Shown: positions 54,340 through 62,546 of the stretch, piece by piece
Layout of the letters: each line of letters starts with the position of its first letter
How positions within the stretch are numbered: the stretch's first letter is position 1
DNA from: an uncultured bacterium
Lineage (GTDB): Bacteria; CSSED10-310; CALFER01
DNA: 64,000 nt
Assembly: GCA_937951895.1 (NCBI GenBank)
Contig: CALFER010000017.1
Span: 38,108-102,107 of the forward strand
Direction of reading: 5' to 3'
The notes under the pieces: model-generated
The model's input: only the letters and a program-made list of their open reading frames with translations
What the model was told of the DNA's origin: nothing
Databases searched by the model: none
Made by a program: the position numbers and the translations under genes

Positions 54340-55493
54340 GATCGGTCTCCTTGATCAGCAGCGCAAGCCGTCCAATTCATCATCTTCAGAACAATGTCCA
54401 GTACATCATCTGCGGCTCTCGGATTGCCCAGTTTGCGTGATGCTTCGGCCATGCGGACGAGCCGTTCAGAATCCGAGTTGAATGAGGTGATGGTATCGGA
54501 GAGAGTTGCCCCTGATAACTCACTCTCCCGGATCATGATCGCAGCACCTGCTCGCGCGAGTGTTTTCGCGTTGGTCGTCTGATGATCCCGGACAGCCCCG
54601 GGCCAAGGGACGACAATCGCCGGAACGCCTCGCGCGGTCAGTTCTGCCAGTGTCATCGCCCCGGCCCGGCACAGAACGAGATCGGCTGCCGCGAGCGCCA
54701 GCGCTGGTGCATAAATGTATGCATGGGGATGATACTCGGCAAACGAAGGCGTTCTGCGCATGTACGCATCGAATTTATTCCTGCCGACCGAATGGAGAAT
54801 CTGCCAGCCATGATCATCCGTTCCACGCAGAGACAGATACCCGGCGACCGCATCATTGAGCACGGTCGATCCCAATGACCCACCGATCACGAGTAATGTT
54901 CTGCGCGCCGGATCGAGATTGAACATCCGGATGCCTTCGGCACGATCTGCGGTGACGATCGAGTTCGATATCGGATTACCGACACACGAAACCGAGCGAC
55001 CTTTGAGCAGACATCCGGAATCGGGATAGGCGATTCCCACCCGGTCGACCCATCGTGAGAGCAATCGCACCGTCAACCCCGGAACGCTGTTCTGCTCCAG
55101 AATGAGTGTCGGGATGTTCATCAGGCGAGCTGCTGTCAGAACCGGAGCACAGACATACCCGCCTGTTCCGAGAACCAGATCCGGTCTGAACTCACGGATG
55201 AGTCTGCGTGCGCTCAGAAGGGGACGCATCGTGATCCAGTCGATCGCTGTCCATGCATTTCTGAGGATGCCGGAGAGGGATAACGATCGTTCGAGTCCTT
55301 TCAGATGCAATGTTCTAAGAGGGATGTCCGCCCTCGGAACCAGATCTTCTTCCGCTCGACCCGAAACGCCAATCCAGAGGATGTCGTGGGGCATGGATCG
55401 CCTCCGCATAGCCTCGACGACAGCCGTTCCAGGTGTTATATGTCCGGCGGTTCCTCCTCCGGCAATCATCAGTCGTATCGGGCTCCGGGTCAT
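54336..55493 (-). CDS. murG: UDP-GlcNAc:undecaprenyl-PP-MurNAc-pentapeptide GlcNAc transferase
   Basis: Makes lipid II from lipid I at the inner face of the membrane. Recognised from the Gly-rich loop IAGGGTAGHITPGTAVVEAMRRR, VLGTGGYVCAPVLTAARLMNIPTLILEQNSVPGLTVRLLSRWVDRV, LVIGGSLGSTVLND and LVLCRAGAMTLAELTARGVPAIVVPWPGAVRDHQTTNA. Length (385 aa) is slightly above the usual 355-365. The ATG at 55493 has AGGAG at 9 nt; an in-frame ATG at 55541 lacks one. Confidence 0.97.
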   Translation of the reverse strand: MTRSPIRLMIAGGGTAGHITPGTAVVEAMRRRSMPHDILWIGVSGRAEEDLVPRADIPLRTLHLKGLERSLSLSGILRNAWTAIDWITMRPLLSARRLIREFRPDLVLGTGGYVCAPVLTAARLMNIPTLILEQNSVPGLTVRLLSRWVDRVGIAYPDSGCLLKGRSVSCVGNPISNSIVTADRAEGIRMFNLDPARRTLLVIGGSLGSTVLNDAVAGYLSLRGTDDHGWQILHSVGRNKFDAYMRRTPSFAEYHPHAYIYAPALALAAADLVLCRAGAMTLAELTARGVPAIVVPWPGAVRDHQTTNAKTLARAGAAIMIRESELSGATLSDTITSFNSDSERLVRMAEASRKLGNPRAADDVLDIVLKMMNWTACAADQGDRS

Positions 55494-55598
55494 ATCGTTG
55501 AGTCTCCTGAACGAGGGAAAAACGAATTTCAACGGGCGCATGCAGTATATATGAATGAGCGAGACACTGGAACGGATTCATGATCCGGCGTCGCGCGC

Positions 55599-55627
55599 TT
55601 GATTCAAAAACACGGAAGCACTAATAT
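55599..55627 (+). promoter_or_regulatory. Putative promoter for lepB-plsB
   Basis: TTGATT (55599-55604) and TAATAT (55622-55627) are 17 bp apart in the 207-bp divergent gap between murG and lepB, giving a leader of about 65 nt. Confidence 0.4.
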
Positions 55628-55700
55628 CTCGCCCGGATTCGTCGAGTGCATATATGCACAGCAGAACATCTCTATTGACACGACGAGGAAAGAACACGAC

Positions 55701-56279
55701 ATGAAACGCCGAATACTTCTCGAGATCAAGGAATGGTCCCGGAGCATCCTGTGGGGAGCCATCTTCGTATACTTCTTTACCGGATACGTTTTCAAGGCCT
55801 ATCGGGTGGAAGGCCGCTCCATGCAGCCACTGCTTCAGGATGGAGAACGGCTCTTCGTCAATCGAATCGTCTATACGCTGGGAACGATCAAACGCGGCGA
55901 TGTCGTTGTGTTTTACTTCCCTGGCAACCCCAAGGATTTCTATATCAAGCGAGTTCTGGGCATGCCGGGTGAAACCGTCAGCGTCCGGAACGGGCAGGTG
56001 TTTATCGGCAATGAAAAGGTCGACGACCATTTTGTGCCGGAGTATTTCAGAAGCTACGAGAATGTGGACCGACTGCTGATCCCTCGCGGGTATTACTTCG
56101 TGGCAGGGGATCATCGAAATCAGAGTTTTGACAGTCGTGAGTGGGCCCAGAAGCCCGGATTATCCCCGTTTGTACCTCAGAAGTACATCGTCGGAAAAGC
56201 AGCATTCCGTTATTGGCCTCTGTCGAAGTTCGGCTTGATCGATTACAATTTCGCTCCCCTCACCACTGATGTGAAATGA
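55701..56279 (+). CDS. lepB: Signal peptidase I
   Basis: Removes signal peptides from exported proteins. One N-terminal membrane anchor (SILWGAIFVYFFTGYVFKAY) precedes the catalytic domain. The Ser nucleophile is in RVEGRSMQPLLQDGE and the Lys general base is in DFYIKRVLGMPGE. The box-E motif GDHRNQSFDSREW is also present. Length is 192 aa from the ATG at 55701, which follows GAGGAAAG; an upstream in-frame ATG at 55599 overlaps the promoter. The stop overlaps the plsB start by 4 nt. Confidence 0.96.
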   Translation: MKRRILLEIKEWSRSILWGAIFVYFFTGYVFKAYRVEGRSMQPLLQDGERLFVNRIVYTLGTIKRGDVVVFYFPGNPKDFYIKRVLGMPGETVSVRNGQVFIGNEKVDDHFVPEYFRSYENVDRLLIPRGYYFVAGDHRNQSFDSREWAQKPGLSPFVPQKYIVGKAAFRYWPLSKFGLIDYNFAPLTTDVK

Positions 56280-58603
56280 ATCGAAAGAATGTCATTCCGA
56301 CCGCATCCTCTTTCCGTTCCACTCTTTTGTTAAGCTTCTTTCACCATGCGATCAAGCATCTGAGATTTCTGAATCACTGCGTCGACTCACTCAGAGGCCT
56401 CCCTCCGGACGGCATCGCAATGTTTGCACTTCCGGACGACCATCCCTTGCTCGTCGAGATGCTGAACGAGGCTCTGTTCCGCGACGGATTCGATAAAGTG
56501 ACATTTGAATTTCGAGACGAAACGATTTTACCGGAAGGAAAGTTCGGGGTTCTGCACTTTTCGACACCGCCACGAAGCCCCGCAGAAAATGACAATCAAA
56601 TGGATCGGCTGGCACGACTCAAACGCTGGGTAAACGAGCACGAGCGTCCCGTCATCCTTTTTCCGCTTGTTTTCCTGTGGGATCGTGATCCTTCGCAGCC
56701 CGCATACAGCCCCAACCTCCTGAACCTGCTCCGATTCCGCAGACAGATGCTTCTGACATTCGGGAATCCCATTGCCATTACGAGAACGGAAGCATCCCGG
56801 ATGCACGTCGCAACCAACCGACTGGCACGTCTGATTGCGGTCGCTCGTCGTCGGGAGATTCGTATCATTACCGGGCGAAAACCGGAGCGCCGGACGGTGA
56901 TGATCGATCGGTTGCTTCGAAACCCCGATCTGAAAACTGCGATCAGAGATCTGGCCGCAGGCGGCCGCAGGACTATACCCGATCTGGAGGAGGATGCGCG
57001 GGGGATGTTCGATGAGATCGCCTCCTCCTATCGAGACTGGGCTCCGAGACTTTGGGATTCCGTCCTGACTCGGTTCTTCTCGAGACTGTATGCATCGATC
57101 GAATTCGATATCGATGGTTTGCGGCGCTTCCGAAACCTGCTCGGGGAAAAGAACAAGGTGCTGCTTGCTCCCTGTCACCGAAGCCATATGGATTACATCT
57201 CACTGTCGCTCGGTTGCTATCTGGAAGGAATAACACCACCACTGGTGGCCGCCGGGATTAATCTCGCGTTCTTCCCGATGGGATGGATTTTCCGCCATAC
57301 CGGAGCATTTTTTATTCGTCGGAGCTTCAAGGGGCAAGACCTCTATCCTCGTGTTTTTCGAACTTATCTCATCGACTTGGTTCGTCAGTTTCATCCGCTG
57401 GAAGTGTTTGTCGAAGGAGGCCGGAGCCGATCGGGAAGATTCCGCCCGCCGAAACTCGGATTTGTGGGCATCCTGATCGATGCCATTCGAAAAGGTGAGG
57501 CTCAGGACGTGCAGATTCTGCCGATCTCGATCAATTATGATCGACTGATCGAAGAGAAGAGCTACATTGATGAACTGGAGGGAAAGCCGAAGAAGAAAGA
57601 AACACTGATGCAGATGATCCGAAACAGGCATGTGCTCAGGGAAGAATATGGAAAAATTTACGTTTCGTTCGGCAATCCGATCTCTTTGAGAAACCGTATC
57701 GAATCGCTTCCGGATTCGGCGGACTTCAAAGAAATGCTTGGTCTGGATCTCTTGTTTCAGATGGCGCGCCGGATGAGCGTCACTCCGGTTTCTCTGGTTG
57801 CATCGAGTCTGTTAATCATGACATCACAAAACATGCAGGAATCTGTTTCTGTCGACACCGTTTTCAATCAGTGCTGTCGGATTCTTGCTGCGATCGATCC
57901 AACAGAACCGATTCCATCGCAAGCTCTCCGTGCCGATCGTGATCCCACCGTTTCGTTCTCGGCTGCTCTGGATTTTCTCGAACGAACGGGATATTGCGAG
58001 CGTGAGTCATCCGGTGATCGCCCGATTCGAATCCCTCCCGATCGTCGCGTCGCGCTGGATTATCTGAAAAACAGTCTGATCGGGCTGTTCCTTCCCGTCA
58101 GCCTCGTCACCGTGTCTCGAATTCTCGACCGTACGCTGAATCAGTCGGGATCACTCGATTATCTGGCCCAGGTACTTTGCCCCGGTTTCTTTCCGTTTCC
58201 TGCGGTAGACGTCGCGGCCTACTGTCGCATGATCGAGGCGAAGATCCCGGTACGTTCAGATCTCGACGTTCTTGCCGCCAATCTCATCCGACTCGAACTG
58301 ACAGCGCTTTTTCATCTCAGAGTTTTCCTGGAGAACAGAACCGAGACCGGGCAGGATACTTTTGACATGACCGAATGGTTGAACTCGGTGCGTGATGGCA
58401 GCGATGCATCGATGCTGCTGACGGTTCCCGAAGTCCAAACGACGGATTTTGCTGAATGTCTGGTTCGCAGCCTCATCAAACAAAAGCGCATCTGCCGTCA
58501 GAACGAATCAAGGTATCGTATTAAAAGTTGGGGGATCGGCTCGCGTGCTGAATCGGATCGGCAAATTCTTGAGATTTTACGGAAGATTCCTGCACCCTGC
58601 TGA
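56276..58603 (+). CDS. plsB: Glycerol-3-phosphate 1-O-acyltransferase (PlsB-type)
   Basis: Inner-membrane enzyme for the first acylation of glycerol-3-phosphate in phospholipid synthesis. The catalytic HX4D motif is in APCHRSHMDYISLS (~residue 300). The other acyltransferase blocks follow: GAFFIRRSFKGQDLYPRVFR, FVEGGRSRSGRFRPPKLGFVGILIDA and ILPISINYDRLIEEKSYIDEL. At 775 aa it is of the long PlsB form found in Gram-negative bacteria. It is translationally coupled to lepB. The last 83 bp overlap the convergent FtsZ-like gene. Confidence 0.94.
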   Translation: MNRKNVIPTASSFRSTLLLSFFHHAIKHLRFLNHCVDSLRGLPPDGIAMFALPDDHPLLVEMLNEALFRDGFDKVTFEFRDETILPEGKFGVLHFSTPPRSPAENDNQMDRLARLKRWVNEHERPVILFPLVFLWDRDPSQPAYSPNLLNLLRFRRQMLLTFGNPIAITRTEASRMHVATNRLARLIAVARRREIRIITGRKPERRTVMIDRLLRNPDLKTAIRDLAAGGRRTIPDLEEDARGMFDEIASSYRDWAPRLWDSVLTRFFSRLYASIEFDIDGLRRFRNLLGEKNKVLLAPCHRSHMDYISLSLGCYLEGITPPLVAAGINLAFFPMGWIFRHTGAFFIRRSFKGQDLYPRVFRTYLIDLVRQFHPLEVFVEGGRSRSGRFRPPKLGFVGILIDAIRKGEAQDVQILPISINYDRLIEEKSYIDELEGKPKKKETLMQMIRNRHVLREEYGKIYVSFGNPISLRNRIESLPDSADFKEMLGLDLLFQMARRMSVTPVSLVASSLLIMTSQNMQESVSVDTVFNQCCRILAAIDPTEPIPSQALRADRDPTVSFSAALDFLERTGYCERESSGDRPIRIPPDRRVALDYLKNSLIGLFLPVSLVTVSRILDRTLNQSGSLDYLAQVLCPGFFPFPAVDVAAYCRMIEAKIPVRSDLDVLAANLIRLELTALFHLRVFLENRTETGQDTFDMTEWLNSVRDGSDASMLLTVPEVQTTDFAECLVRSLIKQKRICRQNESRYRIKSWGIGSRAESDRQILEILRKIPAPC

Positions 58604-59543
58604 CCGAGGATGCGGACGAATCCCCGACGATGACACCGAGACGCATGGAGGAGGGATGCAGTTTGTCGTGATTGATCACGCTGTAATGGATATCGATATC
58701 CTGTTGCCAGGCTTTTCGAAGAATTCCGGTTGCCTCGTCGAGATCTTTCAGGGTCAGATCCGCAGAAGTCATGAACTGCATCAGGATCGTGCAGGAACGT
58801 TTTAAATACGGTTTGATTTCCTGATCAGCCAGAATCCTGCATGTTGCTTCCGCTGCGCGCTCCACACCATTTCCTTCCGCAATGATCAGTCCGGTCCTCT
58901 CTGCATGAGCACTCCAGCTTCCGAACCAGGACACGTCACATGGCACCAGTGCCGGCAACCTGAGCAAATCCAGCAAAAACTGGAGTTTGAAAAGGTTCGA
59001 CTGCGTCGATTCCTCCTGATAGGTCGAGAGCAATCGTTCTTGTCCGGAGTTTGCGGGAACGATCAGGAGATTCGAGCAGAATTGACGGATATCATTCAAG
59101 GCATGGGATGCAATCATCCATTTCTTGCGACCTTCGATCTCCTGAGACGGCATGGTCAGAAAGGCAAACGTGGGGATTCCCAGGTGTTTAAGATGTTTGA
59201 GAACAATCGGAGTCGCTCCGGAAGCACATCCTCCACCGAGCGCAGCAATCAGGAACACAAAGGAAGCGGAATCAAACAATCCGGTGTTCTGCGAAAGAGC
59301 GTCTTCGGCATCTCGCGCTGATAATACCGCATCACTCCGACCGATGTGGGGGTTGATCGATTTCATCGGAATCAGATAGGCGGGATCCCAATCGGGAGGG
59401 AAAGCGTCGTATCGATCCATGGCCAGGAAATCCAGTCCCTCCAGTGTGTTCGGATCCAGAGCGTTGATCAGACCGGCAGCATACCCTCCGACTCCGAACA
59501 GAATCCGTTTTTTTCCACACAAGAATCGATCGGTATTTTTCAT
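58521..59543 (-). CDS. Divergent FtsZ/tubulin-like GTPase
   Basis: 340-aa protein with a recognisable tubulin/FtsZ N-terminal domain. ILFGVGGYAAGLINAL corresponds to the FtsZ GVGGGGxNAV loop; LEGLDFLAMDRYDA replaces the NTDxQ segment; and the tubulin signature is LGGGCASGATPIV (GGGCASG, residues 103-109, versus GGGTGTG). FAFLTMPSQEIEGRKKW resembles the usual VVTxPFxFEG stretch. In the T7 region the catalytic NxDxxD of FtsZ appears altered to LTLKDLDEA. It probably binds GTP but may hydrolyse it poorly. It is not a standard cell-division FtsZ by sequence or by location. The true ftsZ is not in the window. Confidence 0.8.
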   Translation of the reverse strand: MKNTDRFLCGKKRILFGVGGYAAGLINALDPNTLEGLDFLAMDRYDAFPPDWDPAYLIPMKSINPHIGRSDAVLSARDAEDALSQNTGLFDSASFVFLIAALGGGCASGATPIVLKHLKHLGIPTFAFLTMPSQEIEGRKKWMIASHALNDIRQFCSNLLIVPANSGQERLLSTYQEESTQSNLFKLQFLLDLLRLPALVPCDVSWFGSWSAHAERTGLIIAEGNGVERAAEATCRILADQEIKPYLKRSCTILMQFMTSADLTLKDLDEATGILRKAWQQDIDIHYSVINHDKLHPSSMRLGVIVGDSSASSVSRVQESSVKSQEFADPIQHASRSPNF

Positions 59544-59673
59544 GGAAGGAGCCGCTCCATCGTGTCGCAAAAATTAAACCCGGAGATGTCAAGTATCGTC
59601 ATGGCAACTCGGGACACCAGGATAGAAATCATGATAAATCCGACAGAATTCATGTCAAGGGAAAGTCATCGAC

Positions 59674-61257
59674 TTACGAGGTCAGTCGATCCAGAACAAT
59701 GCTGCCCCCGGCCATGACCAACAGAGCTTGGGGACGGGGGCCGCCGGAACGGATATAGTCCATCGGATCACGATCCCACACTGCCAGATCCGCTCGGCAC
59801 CCCTCACCCCAACCGGTATCCGTCGACAGGATCCTGCGGATGTTCGTCGCACATGCAGAGTGAGCGGCCGCCGGGATCGACATGATTTCATCCGGATGCC
59901 AGACCGGGATATCCGGATCATCCGGCCAATCAAGGCGGAACATGGCAGCACGGAGTGAACGGAAAGGATCAGGTGGTTCGATCGGGGCATCGGAGCCGAA
60001 GAGGATAGGGATTGCAGCGTTTTCCAGGGAGCCGTACGGGTAGAGCAATCCGGTCTGGAGACTCCAGATCTCAGCCGCCATCGCACGGTCACTCAACAGA
60101 TGAGAGGGCTGTATCGATGCGATGACACCAAGTTCTTTCATGCAATCGATGTCGTTCTTGCGGGCAAGCTGAATATGTTCAACTCGCAGTACAGTTCTCG
60201 GAAACCGACTCCGGATAAGCTTGAATGCTTCGAGGGTTTCCCCTAGAGCCCGGTCACCGATCGCATGAACGGAAACATCGGTGCCGTATTCGGCTGCTCG
60301 GAGACCGGCTTCGGTGATCTGATGTCTGTCCATGACCAGTAAACCGAAGTTGGATGAATCATGATTATACGGGCAAGTCACAGCGGCCGTTCGAGACCCC
60401 AGTGCACCATCAGCAAACAACTTCAGGCCTCCGAAACAGAATGTGTCGGGTAGATCCCGTTCAGTATGGAAAAACCGAAAAACGGAGTCGAAATCATGTG
60501 ACTCAACATAGAATCTGCATTTCAGCTTTTGACTGCTTCTCCGGAGATAACGGATCAAACGGTGAATGTTCGTTTCATTCTCGAAAGCATGAACACTGGT
60601 GATGCCATTTTCGATCAGGATCCTGATTCCATCCGGTAGCAATGCCTCAATCTCAGTCTCAGTCGGTTTCGGAAGGCGTCGCAAAACCTCCTCCGCTGCA
60701 GTTTCTCTGAGCATACCCGTTAACAGGCCTGTTTGCGGGTCGCGATCGTAGCGTCCGCCCGGTGGATCCGTTTGATCACTCGAAAGCCCGGTTTCGGCCA
60801 TGGCTATCCGATTCAACCAGAGCGAATGGCCATCTTTGGAAACGAAACTGACAGGATTTTCTGGAAAAACTGAATCGAGGAATCCGGAGACCCGATGCAT
60901 CTGATCGCACCACAGATTCATCTCCCAGCCTCGACCGCGAATCCAGGTGCCCGCCTGACGTTGATGGGCTATCTGAAGGAGATAGCTATGGATTTCGTCG
61001 AGTGTCATTCCGTCGAGGTGAAGCTGTGAGCGTGCGACGCAAAAACCGGCGAGATGAATATGTGAATCGCAAAAACTGCGGGTCACAAATCCTCCCTGAC
61101 AATCGATTCGATGTTTGGCTGACCGGACTGCCCCTTGTTCATGTAACGTGATCGACCCGATATGGCCTCGAGTGATAGTCGCGTCAATCGTTGAATTTCC
61201 GGAACCGTACAGAGTCGAAACGTGTAGATTTGAAAGAGTGCGTGATATCATCGGCAT
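59674..61257 (-). CDS. YtcJ-like metal-dependent amidohydrolase
   Basis: Amidohydrolase-superfamily enzyme close to the YtcJ/NfdA group. The first metal site HIH is in RSFCDSHIHLAGFC. Others include VSVHAIGDRALGETLEAF, LRVEHIQLARKNDI, and the last metal Asp in ILFGSDAPIEPPDPFRSL. A C-terminal DLAVWDRDPMD returns to the small beta domain. About 527 aa. Substrate is not predictable; family members cleave N-substituted amides. The start may be 61257 or 61251. No signal peptide is apparent. It is divergent from the DUF1573 genes. Confidence 0.88.
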   Translation of the reverse strand: MPMISRTLSNLHVSTLYGSGNSTIDATITRGHIGSITLHEQGAVRSAKHRIDCQGGFVTRSFCDSHIHLAGFCVARSQLHLDGMTLDEIHSYLLQIAHQRQAGTWIRGRGWEMNLWCDQMHRVSGFLDSVFPENPVSFVSKDGHSLWLNRIAMAETGLSSDQTDPPGGRYDRDPQTGLLTGMLRETAAEEVLRRLPKPTETEIEALLPDGIRILIENGITSVHAFENETNIHRLIRYLRRSSQKLKCRFYVESHDFDSVFRFFHTERDLPDTFCFGGLKLFADGALGSRTAAVTCPYNHDSSNFGLLVMDRHQITEAGLRAAEYGTDVSVHAIGDRALGETLEAFKLIRSRFPRTVLRVEHIQLARKNDIDCMKELGVIASIQPSHLLSDRAMAAEIWSLQTGLLYPYGSLENAAIPILFGSDAPIEPPDPFRSLRAAMFRLDWPDDPDIPVWHPDEIMSIPAAAHSACATNIRRILSTDTGWGEGCRADLAVWDRDPMDYIRSGGPRPQALLVMAGGSIVLDRLTS

Positions 61258-61346
61258 AATCCTTCCCTGCTCGGAGATGATTGGAAGCGATGGGAGTCTA
61301 ACGAAGTATTGATTGAATTGCACGGATCCGCGCGCAGGGATCAGAT

Positions 61347-62450
61347 TTGACGGCTTTGCCTATGTATGGATTTAAAACGTTGCTTGGAATCACATTTTTA
61401 TCGATTCTTCCGCACGTGATCGCACATGCCGATGAGCCCCGTTTATCCACTCCTTCCGGAGTACGTCCATCCATCGTGTTCAAGCATCAGGAGTTTGATT
61501 TCGGGAATCGAATCTCGGGTGATCGACTGACGCATCGATTCCCATTCAAGAACAACGGAGATACGACTCTGATCATTGAAAAAACAGAAAGCACCTGCAG
61601 TTGCACAGCCGCCGTCACAACAAGCGAAACAATCCATCCCGGTCGTTCGGGATCTATCGAGGTGATCTTCGAGACCGGGATGCGGAAGGGTCCGAGCGAA
61701 CAAAGCATCCAAGTATTCTCGAACGATCCGATCTCTCCGATTGTCACTTTGCTCCTGAAAGCCAATCTTCTGGTCTATCTGGATGCCGATCCTTCCGATT
61801 TGAACCTCGGAAAGATTCTTCCCGGTGCTACGACTGAAAAGCGAATTCGTCTGGGAGGCTTGGATATCGATGATGTGTCGATCGATCAGATCACGATACC
61901 CAACCATGACGTTTACAACGCGTCGATCGTTCAGGTTGAAGATCTCCGGTTGCAAAAACAGCCCTGGATCGAAATTTGCTACAGCCTGGATGGATCCAGA
62001 ATGCCTCCGGGACGCTTCCGCAGCAATCTTCGAATTGAGTGCTCAGGTTCTCGGGTCCCATTCATCGAAATCGGACTGACCGGTGAAATCATGACACCCG
62101 TCTGTGCATCTCCAGTTCAAATTGAACTCACCCGCTCCGACTTCAGCTCCGGAAAGGTGATCCATGTTCTGATATCAAGTAATGACGGAAAAGCATTTAC
62201 GATCGATTCCATCCAATGCGACCCGGTCACGATCGATGCTTCGTGGTCACCGGGAAAACCTTCATCGAATCATACACTCCGTATTCTTATCCCGGGAAAC
62301 AGTCTGGATATCGGGCAACGAGCATGGATCGAGTGCCGGATCGATCATCCCGAACAGAAACTGGTCCGCGTGCCGGTCATCAGTTTGCCGGGATTGGATC
62401 AGGGCGGGATCGGTCAGGGTGCACCGCGTGATATGGCGATTGAGTATTGA
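61347..62450 (+). CDS. Exported DUF1573 protein with CxC motif
   Basis: 367-aa secreted protein with a signal peptide ending near residue 28. The DUF1573 domain (~40-140) reads FKHQEFDFGNRISGDRLTHRFPFKNNGDTTLII and then the conserved cysteine motif CSC (Cys84, Cys86), followed by PGRSGSIEVIFET and QVFSNDP. A second, divergent beta domain fills the rest. DUF1573 proteins have ASH/MSP-like folds and no settled function. The start is TTG at 61347 with AGGGA upstream; ATG 61362 lacks one. It serves as the internal reference for the TGA found in the next gene. Confidence 0.86.
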   Translation: MTALPMYGFKTLLGITFLSILPHVIAHADEPRLSTPSGVRPSIVFKHQEFDFGNRISGDRLTHRFPFKNNGDTTLIIEKTESTCSCTAAVTTSETIHPGRSGSIEVIFETGMRKGPSEQSIQVFSNDPISPIVTLLLKANLLVYLDADPSDLNLGKILPGATTEKRIRLGGLDIDDVSIDQITIPNHDVYNASIVQVEDLRLQKQPWIEICYSLDGSRMPPGRFRSNLRIECSGSRVPFIEIGLTGEIMTPVCASPVQIELTRSDFSSGKVIHVLISSNDGKAFTIDSIQCDPVTIDASWSPGKPSSNHTLRILIPGNSLDIGQRAWIECRIDHPEQKLVRVPVISLPGLDQGGIGQGAPRDMAIEY

Positions 62451-62476
62451 TATCATCGGTACGATGGATCTAATAT
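62447..62476 (+). promoter_or_regulatory. Putative promoter for the second DUF1573 gene
   Basis: TTGATA (62447-62452) and TAATAT (62471-62476) are 18 bp apart and begin inside the stop region of the first DUF1573 gene. Confidence 0.4.
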
Positions 62477-62482
62477 TGGACC

Positions 62483-62508
62483 TCGATGAAAGCGCCTGGT
62501 TTCATCGA
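62483..62508 (+). repeat. Perfect 9-bp inverted repeat in the leader of the second DUF1573 gene
   Basis: TCGATGAAA (62483-62491) and TTTCATCGA (62500-62508) flank the 8-nt loop GCGCCTGG. No T run follows, so it is more likely an operator or an mRNA-stabilising hairpin than an intrinsic terminator. It lies immediately downstream of the predicted transcription start. Confidence 0.55.
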
Positions 62509-62546
62509 ACTCCATAGCAAGCTCAGGCATTCAGAAAGGACAAGGG

